Shown here: one piece after another, positions 32,007 to 40,207 of the stretch
How positions within the stretch are numbered: the first letter of the stretch is position 1
Layout of the letters: each line of letters starts with the position of its first letter
NCBI GenBank assembly: GCA_016716665.1
Contig: JADJVH010000019.1
Span: forward strand, 1-64,000
Length of the DNA stretch: 64,000 nucleotides
Direction: 5' to 3'
Source: Candidatus Opimibacter iunctus
GTDB taxonomy: Bacteria; Bacteroidota; Bacteroidia; Chitinophagales; Saprospiraceae
Program-made: the position numbers and the translations under genes
Notes under the pieces: model-generated
Databases searched by the model: none
The model's input: the letters and a program-made list of their open reading frames with translations, nothing else
What the model was told of the DNA's origin: nothing

Positions 32007-33053
32007 TCAACACCCCCCCCAACTCAAAACCGCATACACGGTCTGACCGGACACAGCAAGTTCAACGCGCTCCTTATCCTTTGAGGGACGTACAAGCTCC
32101 CATGTCTTGCCTTTATCTGCAGAGCGGTAAACGCCTGTATCCTTGCTGCAAAACAAATAGTCTCCAGCCTGCTCGAAATCATAGATGTATTTGCCTGCAT
32201 GAAGGTTTTGATTCATAAACTGCCATGTCATGCCTTTGTCGTAAGATACCATTACCAGACTCTTTGAGCCCTTTGAGGTAGATGCATCCCCTGTAAATAT
32301 GGCTACTAATCCGCCATCGATGGTGGTGAGTTGATATGCGTCACCCATATCCCGCTTGATCATTTCCCAATGCTCACCCCGGTCAGCAGATCGATATAAA
32401 CCATGTGCATTTCCTGCATACAAGAGGCCATCTGCATCTATAAGATCAGATACCCATGTGTCACCAAACACTTCCTTCCACGTCTTACAGCCATCCGTCG
32501 ATTTGAAAATCCCACTGTGCGAGGCGATGACAATAGTGCCATCAGCTGTTTCAACAAAATCATTAACAACCTTTCCACCAAAGGTATTACCCAACGGCAT
32601 CCAGATACCTGAGCCCTGCATCTCCTTAAAAAATCCGGTGGCAGGATTGTATCCATACAGCCCAGTCAGCCCTGGATATATATAGGGTATCTCTTGATCA
32701 TGGACAATGTCCTTCTTCCATACGGGTGAGGGCGAATTGATCGCTGAGTGAAACAAACCATATTCAGCATTCAATATGACATGTTGCCCCGAGAAAAAGA
32801 GGCGCCCACCCTGGACATTAAGAGGCAATCCCGCACTTATATCCTGCCATGTATTCCCTGCGTCGGTAGTTTGAAAAATAAATTTCCCACTCTTTGTAAC
32901 TGGTAAGCTCGCCGTACTATGGTCTGCGACCGGGGACTTCATAGCAACAGTCTTCACTGGAAGCTTTAGTTCCTCGCTTCCACGTTGGCATGAAATGGCA
33001 GATAAGGTAATAAGTAATGCTGCGAGGCTTCGGATATTCAGGAGCATATTCAT
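32007..33053 (-). CDS. Lipoprotein beta-propeller of the BNR / Ycf48 / sialidase-like type
   Basis: 348 residues with a lipoprotein signal (MNMLLNIRSLAALLITLSAI then SC, Cys22). At least five blades carry the Asp-box pattern SxDxGxTW or a variant (TTDAGNTWQD, STDGCKTWKE, SADRGEHWEM, SYDKGMTWQF, SADKGKTWEL). Known: such propellers are found in sialidases, Ycf48-type assembly factors and many exported proteins. There are no sialidase catalytic Arg or Tyr arrangements that I can place, so enzymatic activity is not claimed. The stop falls next to a C9 run (32012-32020 region), so the exact C-terminus may be affected. Confidence 0.7.
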   Translation of the reverse strand: MNMLLNIRSLAALLITLSAISCQRGSEELKLPVKTVAMKSPVADHSTASLPVTKSGKFIFQTTDAGNTWQDISAGLPLNVQGGRLFFSGQHVILNAEYGLFHSAINSPSPVWKKDIVHDQEIPYIYPGLTGLYGYNPATGFFKEMQGSGIWMPLGNTFGGKVVNDFVETADGTIVIASHSGIFKSTDGCKTWKEVFGDTWVSDLIDADGLLYAGNAHGLYRSADRGEHWEMIKRDMGDAYQLTTIDGGLVAIFTGDASTSKGSKSLVMVSYDKGMTWQFMNQNLHAGKYIYDFEQAGDYLFCSKDTGVYRSADKGKTWELVRPSKDKERVELAVSGQTVYAVLSWGGC

Positions 33054-33253
33054 TGCGCTGTGTGGTTTAAGTGATGAAAAGATAACATTTCATAATGACG
33101 GCATCCTGCACGCGGCTGGCATCCATCATTTACCATGCAAAGGAAAGGGGGATGAATAGAAAAAGTTGTTATGGACTTGATAAAGTGAAAATAATTTCAA
33201 TCCACCATAATACGCTATTGAGGAAGCTCAAACCAGACAAAAAGGTTGGCTTG

Positions 33254-34232
33254 TTATTTCCAGGCCCGGTGGTCTTCAAAGTTTTCAGGGATATACGTCA
33301 GGTATTGCACCAGCCTGGGTGTAGCGCCTAGATTGGGTGAAGCGCAATGTGGCAAAGCCTGATGCCAGATGATAAAGTCACCTGCATTGCCGGGTATAGC
33401 CACTGGCTGGAGCGTATCTAACGCATACCTTTGCGCATCTGTACCCGGCAGGAAGGCTTTCCATCCACGTGTTGATGTGCCGATGAAAACCAGGAACGCA
33501 TTGAAACGCTCCACCCTCCACTGTAACATCACCCAGGTAAAGTAATCCCTGAAACCTCTCAGGGATAGGCAATACAAGACTCGTATCCCAATGCAAAGGG
33601 CTGCCCGTAAAACGGTAATGATCACATTCAGGTGGATTGAAACTTACCTTGTCGATGACTTTATAGATAGCTGTTGTACCATATAGTTGCTCATAAGCCC
33701 TTCGTATACGTGCTGATTCACGAATCGCATTTAGCGCCTCATGCTGTGTGAAAACGACCATAAGGCCATTCTTTGCCGGATGTGGCTTGTACCAACTGTC
33801 GGGATCTGAAGGGTCTGCTCCAAGAAATTCCCATATGGCCTCCCTGGCGGCAATACATTCCTCTTTACTGACCGCATCTTTCAACACGATATAGCCATAT
33901 TCATTCCAGTGGTCGATATCCATTTCAGTCAACACATCATCAATAACGGTACTGTTGGCTAAATGAATCTGGCAATGACGATTAGCCCATTGAATGAATT
34001 CGGCAAGAGCAGGTTTGCTTGTATACAAATACATCAATAACTCTTGCAGGCCCAGTCCAAGATCGTAGACATGTCTCAGGTCACTTTCCCATGTTGGTGA
34101 TACTACGTCTTGTACCCCAATCGTGCTTTGCCATATCCTGGTCAGTGCCTGCACCTGTGCAGCAGAAAGATCAGGAGCGTCCACTATCTTCTCCGAAAAC
34201 ATCCTTAGTTCTTTTCTCCATCTCTTGTGCAA
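33254..34232 (-). pseudogene. Phytanoyl-CoA dioxygenase (PhyH) family protein, one frame break
   Basis: Fe(II)/2-oxoglutarate oxygenase of about 325 residues in two frames. The iron ligands are His214 and Asp216 (LHWDTS) in the first frame and the distal His in WHQALPHCAS in the second. The break is at a GGG near 33443; dropping one G joins LPAG to TDAQRYALDT. The protein ends IPENFEDHRAWK. It starts inside the 3' end of the PaiB-like gene (ATG at 34232, or 34202 for MFSEKIV), so the two are probably co-transcribed and translationally coupled. Known role of the family: hydroxylation of small molecules, including fatty-acyl and antibiotic precursors. Substrate unknown. Confidence 0.8.
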
Positions 34233-34821
34233 TCACCTGCCCATCTTCACCCTGTTCCTTCAATTTCCCGATGATGTTGTGATAGCTCTCCTGGTCCCTG
34301 TCCTGGCTCAACTTGAATACATGATTGATATCCTGGATTTCGACTTCGAAAGCGACGATCTGCTTCATCAGGCGATGCACCAGATCCCTGGGGAGGTTGT
34401 TGAAAACGGTGGTTGATTCAGGATTGTAGCCTTCAAAATGCAATGTGGTTTTTTGAAGGACATCCATCAAAGCATCATCATCGAGGAACCGGATGATCCC
34501 TTTTACATGGACACTCATATAGTTCCAGGTCGATGGGATATACTTGTTACTGTACCAGGTGGCACTGACATAGGTGTGATGGCCTGTGAACACCACCAAC
34601 ACATTTGGGTTGTGTAAAAAGGCAAGGTGGTGATCCATGCCCTTCATGATATGTCCCCTCAATATCTTCCTGCCCTCATACTCTTCGATAAAGACCGGGA
34701 GTTGTGTGGCCACTGGCATATTTTTGGCGTCACACCCTGACATAAATGCAAAAGGATATTGATCGATAAAGGCCTTGATGGCCTTCTCATCTTTCTCTTT
34801 GTAAAAGGGTAGATCGTACAT
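34171..34821 (-). CDS. FMN-binding negative transcriptional regulator (PaiB-like)
   Basis: 216 residues starting MYDLPFYKEKDEKAIKAFID. Family signature: PFAFMSGCD, ATQLPVF, HIMKGMDHH, VLVVFTGHHTYVSATWY and PSTWNYMSVHVKG, all typical of the PaiB split-barrel FMN-binding fold. Known: PaiB in Bacillus acts with PaiA on sporulation and protease genes; elsewhere the members are often just called FMN-binding. The C-terminal 40 residues overlap the PhyH start. The upstream cyclase gene is 27 bases away on the same strand. Confidence 0.85.
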   Translation of the reverse strand: MYDLPFYKEKDEKAIKAFIDQYPFAFMSGCDAKNMPVATQLPVFIEEYEGRKILRGHIMKGMDHHLAFLHNPNVLVVFTGHHTYVSATWYSNKYIPSTWNYMSVHVKGIIRFLDDDALMDVLQKTTLHFEGYNPESTTVFNNLPRDLVHRLMKQIVAFEVEIQDINHVFKLSQDRDQESYHNIIGKLKEQGEDGQVIAQEMEKRTKDVFGEDSGRS

Positions 34822-34848
34822 ACCGTAAAGATAAACTTTGAGAAGCGC

Positions 34849-36849
34849 TTAGAGTACCTCGCTGGTTGGAACCGGCTCTGCGAAATACATACTGACCATG
34901 CCTTTATGCTTGGCTTCGATTTTTCCGCGATAGGTGCAATCAAAGCGGTCCTTGACCAGGTCATAGGAATTCTGGCTGATATTGATCTTGCCTGCCTCAC
35001 TGTTTTGTTCCATGCGGGCTGCAAGATTTACAGTATCCCCCCAGATATCATAGGCATACTTTTTGACACCGACTATACCTGCCACCACCGGACCTGTATG
35101 GACACCAATGCGAATTTCAAAAGGGATTTCACCGAGTGCTTCCTTCTCCAGTTTGCGGCGCTGCATGAAATCACGTATTTCGACAGCTGCATTAAGGATT
35201 TCGGTGGCGTGAGAATAATTAGAGACAGGCAGTCCGCTCGCGCAGAGGTAAGCATCACCGATGGTCTTGATCTTTTCGATCTTATATTTCTGGATGATAT
35301 GATCAAAAGCGCTGAAGCAATAGTGGATTTCGGCCACCAGCAACTCAGCGCTGATCTTCTCACTGATCGTCGTGAAGTCTTTAAAATCCGTCAGCATGAC
35401 AGTCACCATGGTGAAGGCCTTGGCCTTGGCAGTTCCTGTAGATTTCAATTCATCCGCTACCTCACCAGGCAGGATATTGAGCAGGAGTTCATCGCTCCGG
35501 CGCTTTTCAGCATCGCTGATCTTCTTTTCCCTTCCGATCCTGATGCGTTGGCGAATCACTATACCTGAAAATATCAACGACACCAGTAGTCCTGCAATAA
35601 TCGTATTGCGTATGGCCCGTTGGCGAATATCCTTCTGCTCCTGCTCAGCCTTGGCTTGCGCCACTTTCTTGTCAAAGGCATATTGCATTGCCGCTTCCGT
35701 CAGTTTCTTATCCTTCTCCATATTGAAGACTGAGTCCTTGCTCATGGTGTAGAGCTTATAACTCTCGAGCGCTCCCGGATAATTGCCTGCAAGCGCCTGG
35801 ATCTCGCTCAGCCGCTCATAGAGTGTGATGAGCGAACTGATATCACCTATTTCCTTACTGATGACGATCGAACTATCAATATATACCTGAGCTTGTTGCA
35901 AGGCGGCATCGCGGTTTCCGGCAAATAAAGTACGCAGGGCCACGGGATCCTTGGTGACTCGGAGATAGGTGCTCCCGATAGCCCCAAGGTTTGAGGCGAT
36001 ACCGATCTGCAAACCGAGTTCCCTACTGATGGTAAGTGCCTTAGCGTAGTAGTCCAGCGCCTTTTGATACATACCCATCACTGCGTAGATTCCCCCGATG
36101 TTACCGAGATTACGGGCTATTCCATTTTTATCCCCGAGTTCACTATACAGGCTTAGCGCACTGGAATCATACTCCAGGGCTTTCGGAAAATTATCCATCT
36201 GCGCATAGATCTGGCCGATGTTACCAAGGTTAGATGCGATGCCTGGCTTGTTACCCAGCTCGACATCGATCTCATTGCCCTTGATGAGATATTCAAGTGC
36301 CTTAGGGAAATCACCCTGGCTATTGTACACCAGTCCGATATTGCTCAACGAATTGGCCATTTCATCCTTTTTGCCGAGTGACTCATGGATCTGCAATGCC
36401 TTGAAATAATATTCGATGGCATTGGGGAAATCCGAGAGATACCAATAGACCACTCCCATGTTATTCAGGAGCTTGGCAGCATCTACCCGATCCCCTGTCT
36501 CCTCTGCGATCACCAGCGATTTCGAAAAAGCAGCCATGGCTTCTGCATACTCCGACTTACCAAATGCATGGTTCACTCCGATCGCTCTGTACGCATCACT
36601 TACACCACTCTTCCAACCTAGTCTCTCCGCCATCGCAAGGGCCTGCTGGCCATAAGAGATTCCTTTGTCGGGATCAATAGAATTGTAGGTAAAACTCAGG
36701 TCGATCAATACCTTGGCCTGCTGGGTGTCCACCTTTGCGATTTGTACAAGTTGCAGCAAGGAGTCAATGCGTGCCTGTCCACGCTTCTGGGCGAGTACAG
36801 GCTGCATGCCCAGCGCGATGATGCATACAAGAATCAGGAGCTTCTTCAT
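34849..36849 (-). CDS. Class III adenylate cyclase with TPR sensor region and one transmembrane helix
   Basis: 666 residues from the ATG at 36849 (MKKLLILVCIIALGMQPVLA signal peptide). About eight tetratricopeptide repeats fill residues 50-400 (ALEYLIKGNEIDVELGNK, ALDYYAKALTISRELG), then a membrane helix (416-433) and the cyclase domain (453-655). Metal Asps 488 and 532 (LTDFKDF, TIGDAYL), transition-state Asn608 and Arg612 (WGDTVNLAARM). The purine-selecting pair is Lys528/Asp601, which points to ATP, not GTP. Known: TPR-cyclases of this layout are common in Bacteroidota. Inferred: an exported TPR region controls a cytoplasmic cyclase. Repeats with GN(I/L)G reflect Kinesin-light-chain-type TPRs. 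Confidence 0.9.
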   Translation of the reverse strand: MKKLLILVCIIALGMQPVLAQKRGQARIDSLLQLVQIAKVDTQQAKVLIDLSFTYNSIDPDKGISYGQQALAMAERLGWKSGVSDAYRAIGVNHAFGKSEYAEAMAAFSKSLVIAEETGDRVDAAKLLNNMGVVYWYLSDFPNAIEYYFKALQIHESLGKKDEMANSLSNIGLVYNSQGDFPKALEYLIKGNEIDVELGNKPGIASNLGNIGQIYAQMDNFPKALEYDSSALSLYSELGDKNGIARNLGNIGGIYAVMGMYQKALDYYAKALTISRELGLQIGIASNLGAIGSTYLRVTKDPVALRTLFAGNRDAALQQAQVYIDSSIVISKEIGDISSLITLYERLSEIQALAGNYPGALESYKLYTMSKDSVFNMEKDKKLTEAAMQYAFDKKVAQAKAEQEQKDIRQRAIRNTIIAGLLVSLIFSGIVIRQRIRIGREKKISDAEKRRSDELLLNILPGEVADELKSTGTAKAKAFTMVTVMLTDFKDFTTISEKISAELLVAEIHYCFSAFDHIIQKYKIEKIKTIGDAYLCASGLPVSNYSHATEILNAAVEIRDFMQRRKLEKEALGEIPFEIRIGVHTGPVVAGIVGVKKYAYDIWGDTVNLAARMEQNSEAGKINISQNSYDLVKDRFDCTYRGKIEAKHKGMVSMYFAEPVPTSEVL

Positions 36850-37077
36850 ATGGAGAACCAAAATAATAAATAAGGCTAAAAGTAGGGAGCTCAGCGCCTG
36901 TTTAGCATAATTCAATACCTAAGGTCTGACACCACGGTCTTAAACGCATAAATAATTTTGTCAAACCTACATTGGTATAAAACACCTTCGAAAAAACTAG
37001 TCCGAGATATAAAATGGAGCGGAATTTCAGGTACAGGAGTTTCATGACTCAAATTGCGGTGATACTTTAGAGACACC

Positions 37078-40000
37078 CTATAGTTTTTCCAAATGAATAG
37101 TGGTGCCCCCGGCATCACTTACCAGTTGCAGCGTACAACCCAATTTTTCGGCCCTTGCTCTCATATTCTTTAAGCCATTCCCCGTATGTACTTGATCCCC
37201 GGCAAATCCTTTACCATCATCTTGTATCGAGAGACTGTATTTTCTATGTGAATTTACATACGTAAATGTCACATGCTTTGCGTCCGCATGCTTAGCTATA
37301 TTATTAATGGCTTCCTTAAATATGAGATATAAATCTCTTCGATCGCTTATCGAAAAGGCTATTTTTTCCGAAATAGGCTGGACAAAAAACTTTAAGGCAA
37401 TATCCCTTGGCTCCAAAGCCTCAATAACCTCATGTTGTATCTTAATCACCACATCCTCCAACCGATCATGCTGGGGATTGATACTCCAGACGATATCACT
37501 CATGCTGTCCATGACCTCCCTGATTTTCACTGCCACCTTCTCCAGCGTTCTATTGCCCTTCTCCCCTGACTTTAATATTTCCAGCTCACTCATCATCAAT
37601 ATGTTGGATAAGGTGCTGCCCATTTCATCATGCAAATCTCTGGCAATAGCCAGCCTCAGTTTATGCATTTTACCGGCCTGTTTCTCCCGGTATTTAAAAA
37701 ATGAAAACAAAGCTGCAAACAAGCCTGCGAATAGAATCAGCAAAAACCAAATGGATTGGATAAACGGAGGCCTTATCCTAAATTCAATACGCTCTTCATT
37801 ATCTGATTGAATGCCAAACCCATTCGTTCCCTTTACGATGAATACATAGTGTCCAGGCGCCAGCTTATCAAACCGCGCGTGGTTTTCTTTGGTTTCCACC
37901 CAATTGATATTTGTTCCATCCTCCAATTTATACTTATATATATTGTCGGAGGAATTGGTGTAACTCAGCAGCGAAAACGAAATATATATCTGATTCTGAT
38001 CGTGATTCAAGACCCACTTCCGGTCTTTTCGTTTAGTTTCCTTATTGTTGATCTGGATGGACGTGATGGAAATGGAAGATGGATAGTACGTTAAATCCTG
38101 GGGATGCAACACATTGTAATAATTATTTTGAAATACATAAAGACTTTGGGCATGATGATCATAGTATAACATTGGATATTCAGATTTCCCTATACTCGTT
38201 GCTGTCTGTGAAAAATTTCTAAATGTTTTACTCTTCATATTGAAGGCCATGATGCCAAAATTCCCGGAGCACCATATGTTGCCTGAATGGTCTTCCACCA
38301 GGTCAATGACCGAATTGGATATCATCCCATGCTGCTTAGTATATAATCCGATGTCACTAAAATCTCCTTGTGTTTTGAAATGGGCAATCCCATTTAAAGA
38401 ACTAACATACATTTCCTGATCGGAGCCGACATGGATATCATTTATAGTCGCCAGGATACTAAGTACTATATTATCCGATGCTTTTATAAACTTTATTTCC
38501 TTAGTCTCCGTATTATAGGCCAGCAGGCCATTATCTGTAACAGTAGGTTTATGGCCTAACTGTAGCCACAGTTGCCCGTGCTCATCAAAATCCATATCAT
38601 AGACCGCAGGCGTAAGTTGATGGTCATTAATAGATTGATTGACACTTTCGATATCCTCAAATGTATTTCCCTCACGGTCATACCGGAATAGTCCGTTTCG
38701 CGTACCCAGGTATAAGATGCCTTGATACTCTAAAAAACTATAAACCCAATTTTTGTTAAAAAAGGACCTGGGCGCATACAAGAGTGAATCCATGGTGATA
38801 TCATACCCTAACAAACCATTGTCGTTGGTACTAATCCATAAAATGTTTTGTGCGTCAATATACGTATTGAATATACCTGATGACCGCGTCACCAGTGCTT
38901 CTACAACGTGAGGAAAAGCGGATAAGGAATTATCACTCAACCTGTACTTAAAATTCCCAATACCAGGCACAAACATCCATGCTATATCGGGATCTGATCT
39001 GTCTATGTCAAAATTAGAGACATTAAATGTGCGGATTTCATTTTTTGGATTTGGGAAATAGGTTTCCCCGAAAATCTGTTTATTGAAGTCATACCGGTGT
39101 AGTCCGTTGTGGGAAGCAATCCACATGCCTTCGGGGCTCGCATTATAAAAGTCCCAAACGGAAGATGGCACTCCATACATATCATCAATTGATTCAGCAA
39201 CATAGGATGTAAATTTTTGAGAAAGGATATCAAACGTCATTAATCCCTTTGTCGTTCCCACCCAAAGCAATCCGTTCTCCTTTTTTAATGCACTTTGATT
39301 TATGGCCAGTACGCCATTTTGCTCGGCGGCGCCGGTAAAATGAAAATTGTCATACTGCTGACTCCTTATGTCATATTTTACTAATCCCTGCGTCCAGGTG
39401 CCCAACCATAGCATATGATCCTCTGTCATATAGCCGGTCATAAACCCACTAATCTTATCATTTTGGGAATATTTGTCCTGCAACGCAATCTCGGTCAATT
39501 CACGACTACGAATCTGCAATGCATATAGTTCTCCAGGTGTACCTAACCACAACGTATTTCTATCGTCGGCTACAATCGCATTAATGCTAATAGCATTCTT
39601 TGCAGCATCCGTAAAGGTATAAGGCTGAATGGATATCCCATCTCCCTGATTCCAGAACAAACCATGCTCAGTACCTATCCAGACTTTATCCTGGATCGTG
39701 TCGTATAAAAAACATAAGGGGTCGAAATGTTTACTAAGGATTTCTTTCCCGCGAGGGTAAACTCGGCTTGTAGATTCTGTCTTTAGATCAAAGACATTGA
39801 TGTCATTACCTGAAACGATCCAAAGCCTTCCGTGTTTATCCTGGCAGATATCTTTTAAATAATTATCGGACAAAGAAGAGGTATCAGCAGGGTTGTGGGA
39901 GAAATAGGTAAACTGGTTCCCGTCATACTTAGCTAATCCTTGCTCCGTACTGATATAAATGAAGCCATTGGAAGCCTTGACAACCCCTCTGCTGGATCTG

Positions 40001-40143
40001 CTCGTAAATCCCTGATTGTATCCATAATGGTCAAATACAATAGATGACTTCTGCGAAAACAGAGGCAGGTACAAAAGGCATATGAAGATGATTCCAGGCT
40101 TCAAGAGTTGATATGGGCTTACTTTCAAGGGAACGATGGTCAC
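37078..40143 (-). CDS. Sensor histidine kinase with two-component-regulator propellers (HisKA_3 type)
   Basis: 1021 residues. Start at a GTG (40143). Signal segment near residues 15-32, then about 14 propeller blades (GLWVGTTKGLMTFD, GRLWIVSGNDINVFD), a Y_Y_Y domain (YKLEDGTNINWVE), a membrane helix near 800-815, and a HisKA_3/HATPase module: phospho-acceptor His838 (ARDLHDEMGS), N box EAINNIAKHAD, G1 box DDGKGF, G2 box GNGLKNMRARAEKLG. Known: such kinases pair with NarL/LuxR-type regulators. The only one nearby is encoded at 44578-45210, at the other end of the same gene run. A candidate promoter with a palindrome lies immediately upstream. Confidence 0.9.
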   Translation of the reverse strand: MTIVPLKVSPYQLLKPGIIFICLLYLPLFSQKSSIVFDHYGYNQGFTSRSSRGVVKASNGFIYISTEQGLAKYDGNQFTYFSHNPADTSSLSDNYLKDICQDKHGRLWIVSGNDINVFDLKTESTSRVYPRGKEILSKHFDPLCFLYDTIQDKVWIGTEHGLFWNQGDGISIQPYTFTDAAKNAISINAIVADDRNTLWLGTPGELYALQIRSRELTEIALQDKYSQNDKISGFMTGYMTEDHMLWLGTWTQGLVKYDIRSQQYDNFHFTGAAEQNGVLAINQSALKKENGLLWVGTTKGLMTFDILSQKFTSYVAESIDDMYGVPSSVWDFYNASPEGMWIASHNGLHRYDFNKQIFGETYFPNPKNEIRTFNVSNFDIDRSDPDIAWMFVPGIGNFKYRLSDNSLSAFPHVVEALVTRSSGIFNTYIDAQNILWISTNDNGLLGYDITMDSLLYAPRSFFNKNWVYSFLEYQGILYLGTRNGLFRYDREGNTFEDIESVNQSINDHQLTPAVYDMDFDEHGQLWLQLGHKPTVTDNGLLAYNTETKEIKFIKASDNIVLSILATINDIHVGSDQEMYVSSLNGIAHFKTQGDFSDIGLYTKQHGMISNSVIDLVEDHSGNIWCSGNFGIMAFNMKSKTFRNFSQTATSIGKSEYPMLYYDHHAQSLYVFQNNYYNVLHPQDLTYYPSSISITSIQINNKETKRKDRKWVLNHDQNQIYISFSLLSYTNSSDNIYKYKLEDGTNINWVETKENHARFDKLAPGHYVFIVKGTNGFGIQSDNEERIEFRIRPPFIQSIWFLLILFAGLFAALFSFFKYREKQAGKMHKLRLAIARDLHDEMGSTLSNILMMSELEILKSGEKGNRTLEKVAVKIREVMDSMSDIVWSINPQHDRLEDVVIKIQHEVIEALEPRDIALKFFVQPISEKIAFSISDRRDLYLIFKEAINNIAKHADAKHVTFTYVNSHRKYSLSIQDDGKGFAGDQVHTGNGLKNMRARAEKLGCTLQLVSDAGGTTIHLEKL

Positions 40144-40144
40144 C

Positions 40145-40172
40145 CAAAACTAATGATAACTATCATATGCAA
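40145..40172 (-). promoter_or_regulatory. Candidate promoter of the kinase gene with a palindrome between its boxes
   Basis: On the minus strand TTG (40170-40172), 17 bases, TAGTTTTG (40145-40152). The spacer carries ATGATAACTATCAT (40153-40166), two 6-base inverted arms, in an operator-like place. The implied start of transcription would be almost at the GTG, so either the message is nearly leaderless or the true start is the TTG at 40128. Confidence 0.35.
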
Positions 40173-40207
40173 CTGGTATAAAACCAAAGGCCAAGCCGCA
40201 TGAGTAT

